A program made the translations under genes and the position numbers. A stretch of 64,000 nt of DNA, taken from NCBI GenBank assembly GCA_021432635.1, contig MU270079.1, positions 1-64,000 on the forward strand. The letters are read 5' to 3'. Below, one piece after another: positions 9,725 through 20,946 of this stretch. This DNA comes from Thozetella sp. PMI_491. Taxonomy: Eukaryota > Ascomycota > Sordariomycetes > Chaetosphaeriales > Chaetosphaeriaceae. The notes under the pieces were generated by a model that made no database searches, was not told the DNA's origin, and saw only the letters and a list, made by a program, of their open reading frames with translations. The stretch's first letter is position 1, and each line of letters begins with the position of its first letter.

Positions 9725-12270
9725 CTACGAGAGGTACGAGACGCTGTAGATCTGCCAGCTGCTGACCTCGCTCGAGATATAGATCTCGCCATCCTTGATG
9801 CCGAGGTATTTTCCATTCTCCTTTTGCAGTGAGTATCCCTTCCCGTTGCTGAGGAACTCGATCTGGTACTCCTGCGCACCAGAGCTCGACTTGCTAAGCG
9901 AGGTGTGGCTGGCCAGGTACCGCCCATCGGCAGCGCTCGAGACCAGCAGCGAGCTGGCGGTGGCACCCGCTCCTCCGTCCGTCGCAGCGCCGCCCGTCGC
10001 GTGCACGACCCAGCGCTGGCTCTTGTTCTCGTGGCCCGCCGTCGCCGTGGTGAGGACCACGTCGCTGCCGCCGGTGTTGGTGAGGGCGTATCCGTTCTGC
10101 TCCAGCACGAGGAAGCGGCCTTCGGTAAGGTATCCCTGGACGAGACGGAAGCCCTCCTCGACCGTCTTGGACATGTCGGCGTCAGCGTTCTCGGAGCCGT
10201 ACGGTGCTGGGGGCTTGGGGTCGAAGCCAATCTTCTCCATGCAGAGCTCCATGCCGTTGTAGTTGCCATCTTCATCCTTGGAGGGAACCTCGGCCTTGAC
10301 AAGAGTGGGCAGGGTGTAGTCGGGCTGTGTCAGTTAGCAAAGGTGGCTCCAAAAAAGACAGTGGGCGGTGGCTTACATGGTCCCAGTCAAAGGCATTGAG
10401 GAAGTTGGACATGTGGGCACGACGCCATGGAGGCATCTCCTTAGTCTCAACGTTATCGTAGCCAAGTTCCTTCAACCACGACTCTGCTCTTACTTAGAAT
10501 ACTGCCCCTCCGAAGATTAAGATGCTACTTACCGACGAATAGAATCTGGCTGACATGGTCTGCGTGCTCCGTAAACACTTTCTGGCCCCGAGTCCAGGGA
10601 GAGATGATGTGCATGGGAACACGATATCCTAATCGACAATAAGCAATTGGTAAACACGTTTCTAGACCATTAGGGTCCTACCAGGTCCAGTATAGATGTA
10701 TCCGGCAAGACCAAACGGATCATCCATCCACTCAGCTGCAGTTCCCTCGGGGGAGTGGAAAGGAACGACGTGGTCTAGTCAAGTCTTTCGTTAGCATGGT
10801 ACCGTCGAACATAATTTGGGCGAACAGGCGAGGTGAGCATACCTCCCCATCCACCAGTCTCTAGGATCCATCATGTCAGCCCATCTATCACACAGTACGC
10901 GTCTCCTTTCCTTTTCTTACCATCATACATAACGAACAAGACGGTGTCGTTAGCGGATTCTCCCTGGGTCACCGAGTTGACGATCTGCTCAAGCAACCAG
11001 GCGCCATCCTTGGGCATGTAGGGGTTGTGCTCGGAAAGCTCAGCGGGGCCAACGATCCAGGTAACCTGCGGAAGGTTACCGCTCATGGCATCATCGTAGA
11101 ACTTCTGAAGGCCGGGGTAAGAGTTGCCCTTGATAGTCAGATTGCTATCGGGCGGAGCATCCATGAACTGCGTGAAGGAGGCGAGAGCGTCGTCGCCAAA
11201 ATTGTCTTCGTCTTGGTAGACCATCCACGAGACACCAGCGTCCTCGACATACTCGGCGTACGTCTTCCACGAGAAGGGGAAGCATCCCTGGTTCCCATTT
11301 ACCTCACAACCGGGAGTTCCGTTATTGTCAAGCACGGTACCACCCTGGTCCGGAGTAGTCGGGCCTCCCGGGGCGTTGATAGTGCCCGTCATCCATTGAA
11401 CACGGTTCGGCTCAGTAGCCCCGATGACACCCTCCTATACATAGTTCAGCTGGTGTTTTTATAGAAATGGTGCGGCTCAGATTTATTTCGTACCTGATAC
11501 ATGTCGCAAAGAGTCCACCCCTCGGCGAGCGAGAAGTGAAAAGGGATATCGCTACGCTTTAAGTATCCCCAACTCATCCAGGTGTCTAGTTACATAATTA
11601 GTCACTCCCTATTTGCGCGTTCTGCGAGGGTCAATTCGAATAAGGTGCGTACTATTAGTCACCCAGAGGTTGTTGAGGCCGCCGTTGAGAGTGGCGTGGT
11701 TGGCTTGCCAGCTGTTGCTTCCGGCACCGCTGCATTGCATCTAGTCCGGTGCGTCAGGAAACAACTAATATGGGCATATAACTAGTACTCCAGAGGTGAC
11801 TTACAGCCTGAAATACTTGTCAGTTAACTACCGTTGGTTTACAATTCATCCTTGGAAACGATCCATGGAACTCACCTCGGGTCCGAACTGATCACCACCC
11901 TTCCATGGCAACCACCAAGGGTTGAGACTCGTGGTCAGGTTGCTGATGGCGGGTGTCACGATCCTATCTCACTTGTGAGCATCGTATCTTCCTGCAGATC
12001 AGCGCGTGAAGCCGTACTGCTGGAAGGTGTTTCTCCCATCGGGGTTGACCTGGACATTGGGATCTCCGAAGCCCCGCACGCCGGCCATCGTTCCATAGTA
12101 CTGCGGAACCATTAGCATCTTGGATGGTTTACCGGTGGAGCGATGCATACATGGTCGAAGGCACGGTTCTCTTGCATCATCATGACGACGTGCTTGACAT
12201 CCTTGAGGCTGCCTGCCATGGCCGAAGCCACGAGCAGAGAGGCGGCCGTGACGGCCGATTTCGACATCAT
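9725..12270 (-). CDS. Secreted phospholipase C-type phosphoesterase
   Basis: Phosphoesterase family enzyme (bacterial non-haemolytic PLC/acid phosphatase type), likely hydrolysing phospholipid or other phosphoester head groups outside the cell. The gene has about ten exons. The N-terminal exon encodes a signal peptide (SAVTAASLLVASAMAG) followed by the metal-site motif HVVMMMQENRAFDHYYG, whose Glu and Asn are typical. Further exons give NPWWLPWKGGDQFGPE, LAEGWTLCDMYQ, VSWMVYQDEDNFGDD, SEHNPYMPKDGAWL and the GWGDHVVPFHSPEGT metal-binding region, then a Trp/Lys-rich beta-type C-terminal module (SLQKENGKYLGIKDGEIYIS) resembling a beta-trefoil. Introns checked at the first three joins are GT-AG and in phase. 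Other exon edges are approximate. Confidence 0.85.
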
Positions 12271-13303
12271 CTTGGTGAGGACAAGAGCAGGCTGGTCTAG
12301 ACGAGACTCCCCGCGTGCACAGGAGAAGATCTACAATCCCGGGTGCGGTCTCATTGCATATGTAGTCTTGCACCCCCGGCGATACTCCAAGACTGTCGGC
12401 CGTGGTATCCGAGGCGGATGCATGGGCTGCCTGCTACCAAACAAGAATCACGATAGCGTAGATGACAGCCCCCGGCTAGACGGTGCCCAGGGTCGGCCCC
12501 CACGACGTTGCTTCGGTCTCTCTGATTAGCGGGCCGGCGTCAGTAGGTGCTAGTGTCCCGCATAGTACCTGCATTCGGCGGCCGTTCGAAATTTAGTTGG
12601 CTTTGTCGGCATGCGCTATTTGATGAGGGGGGCAGGTCGCGAGCGAACCAGGCGAGCTGTATTTGTCGCAGACCACTTGGTAGGACAACCGTTTGCAATC
12701 GGGCTTATTTCCTGACTTCACCCCCGCCTCCACGGGCTCTGGTCGTCCCCGGCCCATTGGCTGCTACCTCGTGTACAAGGATAAGGCAGTGACCTAGCCA
12801 AAGCGCGCATCTATTGCTAGTCTCTGTGCCTCCAAGGTGCCCTCAGTGGTTGCATGCATATCGGTCGACGGCACCATATCCCCTCCCTTAAAATAGAAGG
12901 TAGTATGAAGATTCGGCAAGGTTCGTCCGGCTAGCTATGTGGAGTAGCGATCGTCTCCCCGCGGCCGGTCGCATCCTCGGGGTTTTCGGGTTACACCTTG
13001 GCCCTTAAAGGGACAGGTCAGTTGGTGCCGTGCCTGTCAATTCCACCGCCACTGGCACGTGGGTCGCAGGGGGTCAGGGATGATACTGGCTCACCTCGTC
13101 ATCTACACGGGCGTGAACATGGTCGGTTTCTAAGCCTGAATAGCGACAATCCGCACATCGGTCCTGTTCAATTTTTTTCTCCCCTCGTACGAACAAAAGT
13201 CGGCTCCAAGGGATGCAGCTGGTCGGGTTCTCTTTTCGGTCAGACAACTCAGAAGAGTGAGGTCTCGGGGTGCCTATACGCAATCCCCCGACCGCTCGGG
13301 AAC
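12271..13303. other. Divergent promoter region between phosphoesterase and multicopper oxidase
   Basis: No separate gene is seen. The frame of the next gene stays open back to 12998, but the segment before 13304 has no domain and precedes the membrane anchor, so it is treated as leader. Confidence 0.5.
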
Positions 13304-15493
13304 ATGAGCATGCGGAGGTGCTCTCATAGTCTTCCTAGGCCATCAGCCCTCGCGCTACTCACGTCGGCCCTAGCCGTCGGCTCGCTATTTTTGTTCCTCC
13401 GCTTTGCCTACGAGCCGGTTTGGTTCTCGAGTTCGCTTATAGACGCCCGCCCCCCGCTCGAGGGGAGCGACGACGCGCCACAGGATCTCACCGTTCGTCT
13501 GCACCCCGAGGAGCATCAGTGGCGAGAGAACACAAGCCTACACTTTGACTGGGTCATTACGAAGGGTTACAGATACCCTGATGGCGTCGGCAAGTGGGTC
13601 TATCTGATCAATGGTAGGTCACTTGTTCCCTCGGATGCATACCATGACGGGGGTGCAGCAGAGCCTCAGGCGACGCACTGCTACTCAAGGAAGTTCCATA
13701 CTAACTGTGGATGGCTCCTAGGGAATTTCCCGGCTCCAAACATTGAGGCTAGATCTGGTGACTTGGTAACCATTGATGTCCATAACCGCCTGGAGGATGA
13801 AGGCATTGCTCTTCACTTCCATGGCTTGCACATGAGAGGTGTGTTGCACTTCAGCCACTTATAAAGGCGTTTCATAGTATCTGTCACAATTATATATGAG
13901 CTAATGTTGTGAGCAGGCAGTAATCATATGGACGGAGTAGTCGGGGTCACTCAACGGCCCATCCAAGCTGGAGAGGACTTTACCTACTCGTTCGCCATCG
14001 GATCAGATCAGAGTGGTACCTTCTGGTAAGCTAATAAATGACTCTCCCAATCACAGAGATTGTGGCTTATTTATTAATGCGACATTTATTTTATAGGTGG
14101 CACTCTCATTATGACGTGCAGCGTGCAGATGGGCTCTTCGGAGGCTTCATCATCCATGAGCCTCGGGACAGTTATTCGCCAAGACAAACACCTTTGTATG
14201 AAGACGATCTCCTCCTACTGATAGGGGACTGGTACCACCCGACTGCTGTTGAGATTCAGAAGACATATGATACCTACCAATACTGGGGTATGGAGCCAGT
14301 GCCAGATTCACTTCTAATCAACGGGCACGGTGCTTTCAACTGCTCCAAGGCGTCAAAAAGCAAGCCTCTAGACTGCATGACAGTCCCAAGCCCACAGCTC
14401 ATTCCCACCCACGGAAAATCTCGTCTGCGAACAATTAATGTCGGGTGCGTCCCCCCTTCTTCCCTCCCATTCATCCACCTCCGTACTAGGATACTAACAA
14501 AGCCAAAGGGCAATGTCGGGCTTCAGCTTCCAGACTCCGGGACGGTCTCTCACCCTTTTCACCACCGACGGCGGAAACCCGATCCAAGCTCCCTCTTCTG
14601 GAGCATCCGGGTTTGGTGTCCTTTATCCCGGAGAGAGGGTTGATGTTATTGTAGACTGGCGGGCTTTCTCGGGAGCCAGAGCCGTCGAACATTTTGAGAT
14701 CATCCTAGATCGAGAGTAGGTTGCACCTTACCTTCCATTAAACCCTTATACGGGATAATTAACTCTCTCTAGGAATTATAAAAAAAAGAATCTCGCATTG
14801 ACGCCGAATCAAAGGTTCCCCGTTGTGCGAATGGATGGAGCTTCTGCCGAATCAACGGCCCCTAGAGAGCCGCAAGACGCTGCTTTAATCGATCTGAGTA
14901 CGATAAACGGCCCCGAGCTTCCTCACGGCACGCTTCCGGTAACCCCGGGGCAAATAGTTCTCTTGTATACGAGAGTCGAGTTGCTATCGCACCTTGGTAA
15001 TGCCCCCAAGGGCTTCATTAACCGGACCTATTGGGAGCCACAGGAAGTACCTCTTATCGAAGCGGAGAGACAGAATTGGGACAAACACCAGCTTGCGCCT
15101 GACCTTCCTACTGCTCTTGGATGGGTGGATATAGTCGTTAACAACGTGGACGAAAAGGGCCACCCTTTTCATCTCGCAAGTCTAATGCATCCTTCTTACC
15201 GGAGCTACAGCTAACCATATCCACAGCATGGATACGACTTTTATGTTGTCTCATTATTCCGCCCGAAACGCAGGGGATGGTTCTCATACAATCCGTTTGA
15301 CCCAAAGAAGAAACAGGCAGGCGGTAAGTATAATCTAGTGAATCCACCGAGGAAAGACACGATATATATTGCCGGAGGCGGGTACGCTGTGCTAAGGATC
15401 AAGGTGGACAATCCTGGCGTTTGGTTCTTCCACTGTCACATCCTTTGGCATCAGGCCATTGGCATGGCAATGGCAATACATGTAACGGAATAA
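13304..15493 (+). CDS. Membrane-anchored multicopper oxidase (laccase/ferroxidase-like)
   Basis: Oxidises a phenolic or metal substrate and reduces oxygen to water. Seven exons: 13304-13613, 13722-13838, 13917-14025, 14097-14444, 14509-14715, 14773-15175 and 15227-15493, giving about 586 residues. All four copper motifs are present: LHFHGLH, FWWHSHYD, HPFHLHGYDF and the T1 site HCHILWHQAIGM with axial Met. A single hydrophobic segment near the N-terminus (about residues 15-35) is followed by a charged stretch, suggesting a type II anchor rather than secretion. The first intron (108 nt) is a multiple of three without a stop, so the frame is open through it; the LING-NFPAPNIEA join fits the family. 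The last intron has a GC donor. It ends 124 bp from the tail of the convergent regulator gene. Confidence 0.9.
15176..15226 (+). other. GC-AG intron in multicopper oxidase
   Basis: Donor CTC|GCAAGT, branch site CTAAC, acceptor CACAG|CAT; 51 nt. The join rebuilds HPFHLHGYD, the invariant copper motif. No GT donor gives that motif in frame. Confidence 0.85.
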
Positions 15494-15617
15494 AAGATAA
15501 AGAAATATACAAGCGAGAGAGCTTGGCAGAGAGCTTGGCTGCACACTTATTTTACGAGCATTGCCTAGGGGGTACTATGCCTTGCAGCTCCTCAATTCTC
15601 TCCTATCTCGTCCCCCT

Positions 15618-17253
15618 TCATGACGCCCCCTTTGGAGGGAGGGACAGCGTCTCAAAGAGTTTCCTTCCCGGCTCATCATGAATAAACTCAACCCACATAA
15701 TCGACTTCAGAATCTCTCGTATTCTTGACCATGTGTCCACTTTAGCGAGGACAATAAGCGTGCTAAGCCGGGTGCTCTGCCAGGATTTCGGGGGTGCCTG
15801 CTCAGAGACCACCGCAAGATACGAGGCAATGAGCCACAGAGCAATCGGCAGCGGCAAGTCAATATTGTTGGATTGATGCAGCACGAACAAACAATTTTCC
15901 AAACTGGTAAGAAGGCCTTGGAGGGGCAGGCTCAAGCGAAAACGTGTGATGAATAATGTTGAAGCAAAGACCAGCAGACCGACTCTAATCGCTTCTTGTA
16001 CTGTGGCATCTTCGAAAGACAAGTGTGCGAGTCTGTAGATGATAGATATCATGGCCTCGTGATACGTGACCGGTGATAGGGTGCCTGTCGTCTGGAAAGC
16101 CAGGTTGCTCAAGCAAGAGAATGCGTGGAGGTCTTTCCAGCAGTTTGCTAGCCTTGCGTCCAGTTTTGATTTTACAAAATGTTGCACCTGGGCTTCGTAG
16201 GGCTCGTGACTGCAACGGATCACAGCACGGTCTGCGAGGAAGCAGTCCCACGACAGTCCCTCTCGAAATAGATAGGGGCGGTTCCCCAAGGATAATGAAA
16301 GCTCCAAATCCGCCCTGCATTCAGATTAGAAATAAAAACTCTCCTAAAGGATGCCTCAGCTCTATCAGATCAGATATTACTCGCCTGCAAACCTTGACTT
16401 GCAAGTTGTTGTGTGTGTTGAGCGATCGCACGCCGCCTCGCAAGTTTACGATCTTGAGAAGGCCCGCTAGGTGGTTCTTCGCAGCTGCAAAATCGCCAAC
16501 AAAATTGGCGGCACCGATCAGGAGAATTATGACCATGAGAGTCGAATCACTAAGAGCATCTCGTTGGCCCCTCTCAAATGCGTCGAGCCGCGTTTGGAGG
16601 TGGTTCAAGGTCTGGCCATGGTGGAAAGCGGCCCGAGCACTAATTCGTTCGACGCTTACTTGGCCATCCAAAAAGGCACTGGCAGAGAATAACATGGTGT
16701 GGATACAGCAGATATCGCTGATCATGTACGGGAACCAGCCTCTCTCGACGGGGTGGACCTTGAGACAGACCTCATAAGGGTATGTGCCGACCTTGTTGAA
16801 GTTGATGACTACGTTGCCATGTTAGAAGCGAGGTCTTGAATAAGGCAAAGGATAGGTAGATGAAAGCATAGCTACGCACTTTTGAGTAGATCCTGTAAGA
16901 AGGCGGGTTCAATCCCATCCGGCACCTGCAGCGCGGAGAGATCCCCACCAACCCGCCGAGGTCCAAGCAAGGCGATAGGGAGTTCGGGTGATTCCGAATC
17001 CCTCTCTGCAGGGTCCAGCTTGCGGTCTGGGTCAATCCAGGACCGCAGTTGGGCTCCCTTTCGGCGCTTGCCTTGAGCCCTGGTCGCGTGGCTCTTGATG
17101 GCTCTGCGGTCCTGGCGGGTCGGCGCTTGGCCAGACGTGCTGACCACGAAGTGGAATCCGGCGGTATCTAGGGCGTTTAGTATCCACAAGAAGACAAAAA
17201 AGGCACCTAACAGCCGCACCAGACCGGGTATACTCACATTTGCTGTTCGGCAT
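15618..17253 (-). CDS. Fungal transcription-factor-like protein (DUF3468 type)
   Basis: Likely regulatory protein. Four exons (16-nt exon 17238-17253, then 16880-17167, 16385-16808 and 15618-16314) give about 474 residues. The N-terminus has the signature FHFV...RAIKSHATRAQGKRRK, followed by a long helical region typical of the fungal-specific transcription-factor domain family (DUF3468), including NLRGG and a later CRADLELSLSLG motif. No Zn2Cys6 cluster is present, which is usual for this subgroup. It therefore may not bind DNA by itself. It is divergent from the SDR gene (about 660 bp between starts) and convergent with the multicopper oxidase, so it could control either neighbour; that is inference from position only. 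Confidence 0.8.
16315..16384 (-). other. GC-AG intron in the regulator gene
   Basis: On the minus strand the donor is TGCAG|GCGAGT and the acceptor AATGCAG|GGCGG. Only this donor joins exon 3 to exon 4 in the frame that gives CRADLELSLSLG, the conserved family motif. The nearby GTAATA donor would shift the frame. Confidence 0.7.
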
Positions 17254-17913
17254 TGTCGCGGGCGAGCGCGCGTGTCTGCGCCTGGGGTTTGTTCGGCTGG
17301 AAATGCAGGATGCCAAGAAAATTGGACCGCCCAAGTTAGGCGACTCGGTCTCCAGCCCTCGGGGACCGGAATTCCATACCAGATGTCCCGAACCGCGCCC
17401 GTGGCAGATCGTGGAAAGGTGTAGATTTGCTCACGACCATCCAGTCATCCTTCATCAGAGGCGCAAGCCATTAGGAACTCGGCCCCAACAGGCAAGGGCG
17501 GCACGCCAAGTGCAATGCCAAGACTTTTGGAATTACTTTTCTAGGACTAGACCCATTCCCAATCCGGCCTAGCGGGAGACTATGCGATGCGACGGTCTGG
17601 CGGGTTTGACTTGGGGGCAGCTTCGAGGCTCTATTGCCCGGGAATGCCAAGACCTCTGGGACTTCCCAATTCAGACGGCGAAATGACTTCCTCACTTGCA
17701 GATAATCGTGGGCTTCCACGGACAGCAAGAAGGATTAAACCATATAAGAAAGGCGTCTCAGGACCTTTCTTCCCTTCTCCTACCACCTGCGTGCTTCCTC
17801 AGACATGCTACATGACATACAAACTAGACACCTCCTAGGCGAACCATCCCTTCCCTCCACTTATACACATCCAACACCTCTTTGACCCGCGACCTCCCCA
17901 AACCAAAGCAGAG
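17254..17913. promoter_or_regulatory. Divergent promoter, regulator and SDR
   Basis: About 660 bp separate the two start codons. No gene is seen inside, and no binding motif could be assigned with confidence. Confidence 0.45.
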
Positions 17914-19048
17914 ATGGTCCACAGCAAACGCGCCACCACCGGTACGCCGGTCCCCTCCAAGGACATGGACCCTCTTCCTAGCAACTTCGGGCCTGTCTTC
18001 TTCCGGAACCAGTTCCGCACCACGATCGAGCTCCCCACGAAGGCGAAATATCCAAACGTGCGCGGCAAATGCGCAATAATCACGGGCTCAAACACCGGGC
18101 TCGGCTACGAAGCAGCCAGTCAACTCCTCTCCCTCGGTCTCTCGCATCTGGTGATGGGAGTGAGGCGACTGGAGACAGGCAAAGCCGCGGCCAACAAGCT
18201 TCAAGCGGCCTATCCTTCGGCAAAAATTGATGTTTGGCTTCTGGATATGGAGAGGTACGCCACCATCCAGGACTTTACTCGGAAGTGCCAGCAGGAGCTT
18301 TCGCATATCGATATCGCTATCCTGAATGCCGGCGGGTCCCGCGTGACCTTCAACCTCAGTGCCGAGACCGGGCACGAGCAGGCTATCCAGGTCAATCACC
18401 TGAGCACCGTGTTCCTTGCCATCCTATTGCTGCCCATCTTGAAGAGTAAGTCTAATGGCCGCGACATCCCTCGTCTTACGCTTGTCAACTCCGTGACCGC
18501 CCAGCTCGCCAAGTTCCCTAACAGAGCCCTGAGACCTCTCTTGAGCTCGTTCGACGACACCAAACTAGTCCCATGGAATCCGGAGGAGAGATACGGGGTG
18601 TCCAAGCTTCTCTGCCAGCTTTTCGTCGTGAAGCTTGCCGACCTCGTCAACCCCGACGACGTCATCATCAACATGGTGGATCCGGGCCTCACGAAAGGCA
18701 CCAAGCTGACACGCGATACCTCGGGCCTCATGGCGTTGGGAGCGAAGGCATTCTTTGGCATTGCGGGGAGACCTGTGGAGCGCGGCGCGGCCACCTACAT
18801 CGACGCGGCGGTGGGCAAGGGCAAAGAATCCCACGGCTGTTTCTTGATGAACTGCCAAATAGCGCCGTAAGCCATCGCTCCATCCATACTTCTTGTGACG
18901 CACCGCTAACTACTAGCCATATATCTATAGGCTCGCATGCTGGTACTACACCGATGGTGAGACGTTGATGGACGTTATCTGGAAGGAGACGCTTCAGGAG
19001 TTCAGCTTTGCTGGAGCGGAGCAAATCATTGCCTCGATGTCTTCATAG
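17914..19048 (+). CDS. Short-chain dehydrogenase/reductase
   Basis: NAD(P)-dependent oxidoreductase of the classical SDR fold, acting on an unknown carbonyl or alcohol. Exons 17914-18866 and 18931-19048 join in phase across a GT-AG intron, giving 356 residues. The cofactor motif is TGSNTGLG (about residue 55), followed by the NAG motif, the catalytic Ser in LVNSVTAQ and the YGVSK Tyr/Lys pair (about 227-231). A leading segment of about 45 residues precedes the Rossmann fold, as in fungal retinol-dehydrogenase-like members. The second exon supplies a short C-terminal helix ending WKETLQEFSFAGAEQI. It sits between a regulator and a P450, a common tailoring arrangement. Confidence 0.92.
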
Positions 19049-20946
19049 GACTCTTCGTTGTAGAGTTCTTTTTGATATTTCAGATTCCCCAGGGGTGCAG
19101 TATAATTATAGATGGCACCTTGTACCATGTTTTCCTGGCGAACAAGAGCATTTTCCTTGTTGCTTGTAGTTAGAAGTCGCGCACAGTTTAGCCCGCCATA
19201 GCTCTATTAATTCGGCGCCCGTTAGGTTATATATCTGTTCTTTGAGATCCCTTTTAATTGACTTAGACAAACCAACATGTATAATTTCGCCTGCTAGCTT
19301 TCCCTATATGTTAAAATGTGGTGGCATGCCGGCTTCTACACCACCATTTCGACCTACCGAATATCTTGTACTTTTTCTTCTCCCAGCGACCCGTTTTCTC
19401 CCCTTTAAAGTGATGAGATATTAATAGTATTACGCTGAGTCACTCCGACTGCTAGTGCCGGAGAAGATTACAAAGGAGACTGCTTGCAGCGTGGATGATG
19501 ATAGATGAGGCTCCAGGTAGTGACTTGATTACTGATGATGTGGTACCATCAGCAAGAACAGCTGTGCTTTCCAAACGGTAAGACAGTGGGACCAAAATTT
19601 TGGGCGACCACCACCACCACCACGCTGTTTTGCAAAAATTTCGTGAACTTCTCCATCGATTTTAAAGCACGCAAATATAGCTACAACCGTAAAAAAAGTA
19701 ATCATTAAGATGACTGTATCATAAGCCATACACATATATGATAGATATACGCGCACTTCTTTGCGCGTGCGCGCGCATACCCTTTAAACCCACCTAAATC
19801 TGGTAAAAAAGTGCGAAGAAAATGCCAAGACTTATGCCAAAAATTTTAGCAAACTTCTGTTTTTAGCCATTCTTCTTTATCTGCCTTGCGCGTATGCGCA
19901 AAGAAGTGCGCGTATATCTATTATATATATGTATATAGCTTACGATACAGCCATTTTAATGATTACCTTTTCATGGTTGTAGCTATTTTTGCGCGCTTTA
20001 AAATCGATACAATGATAAATATTTTGCATATCGGCGCGGTGGTGGTGGTCCCACTGCATTACCGTTTGGAAAGCCAGAGGCTAGCTCCATAATTTCGAGT
20101 AACACTTTAATATCATTGGTTCTGCGGAGCAAAACATTCATCGGGATAGTTTGGTACCTACTCCAAACCGCCGTACTTGGCATTGATCTATTGTTGGGAT
20201 AACGAACATGTCTAGCCTCAAATAGACAGAAGCGCCCGTGATCCCCTTTTTTACCGACCCCATTCATTCGGTCCGCCAGAGGTCATTAAATACGCGAGTG
20301 TAGACCACCTGCAGTCAGCCAAACACTATTCCTTTGCCGCTGGTTCATGCCTCCTCTCCATGCATTTGTCCCGTCTTTCGTAGTGACATATCCAGCTGTG
20401 ATGTTCACTAGCGCTTAGTTAATAGTACTTTGAAACAGGTGCTGGAGCTATGCGAATTGCCATATTCCTTGTTCTTGTACGGATCTTATAACCCTTGGAG
20501 AGCGCAACAGTCATTAGAGGACCTTCATGGCGGGGCGGAGTGTGGTCACTCAGGCAAGGCCACATTCAAAGCGGATCTGCGCGTCAGCTTGCAGTGCGGA
20601 GTGGCATCTGGAGTCCGTGATTTGCTAGATATTGGGGTCATATCATATGTCAGACTTGTAGCCCCTGCCTCCCTCGCGGGAGCTAAAGCAAAGGACCAAT
20701 CTACTCTGCTCCACGACATCATCTCTGCCTGTCGCGGCCATCCCGTCGCCCCAATTAGAGCCACTTTATATATCGTGGAGTCCATATACAGTTGCGCCTC
20801 GTCGTTCACCCATTCCCCCTTCTGCTTATCGGCTCATCAACTCCATATCGCTCCCAGGTAGACCCTCGATTTCGCGTCGCGTGCTCACCGCTGGAGCCTT
20901 GGGGACCAACTACCTCAAGCTTGCTTTTCGAAGCGCAACTCTCAAG
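19049..20946. other. AT-rich intergenic region with foldback element
   Basis: Clearly more AT-rich than its surroundings. It holds the inverted-repeat element at 19566-20075 and the P450 promoter, with a TATATA run at 20767. The 143-codon frame at 20430-20861 has no recognisable product and overlaps that promoter, so it is not called. Confidence 0.55.
19566..20075. mobile_element. Foldback/MITE-like inverted-repeat element
   Basis: The left arm (about 19566-19780) and right arm (about 19884-20075) are imperfect reverse complements. Both begin CTTTCCAAACGGTAA on their outer side and share CAGTGGGACCA, a CCACCACCAC run, ATCGATTTTAAAGC, AGCTACAACC, TAATCATTAA and the inner GATATACGCGCACTTCTTTG. 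The spacer is about 100 bp and AT-rich. There is no coding capacity. Arm divergence is moderate, with many transitions. A non-autonomous DNA transposon or a fold-back pair of two copies would both explain it. Confidence 0.7.

Noticed and set aside
12998-13303. Longer N-terminus of the multicopper oxidase
   Set aside because: The in-frame extension has no domain and would put the membrane anchor far inside the protein.
20430-20861. 143-codon frame before the P450
   Set aside because: No family resemblance, and it overlaps the P450 promoter with its TATA run.
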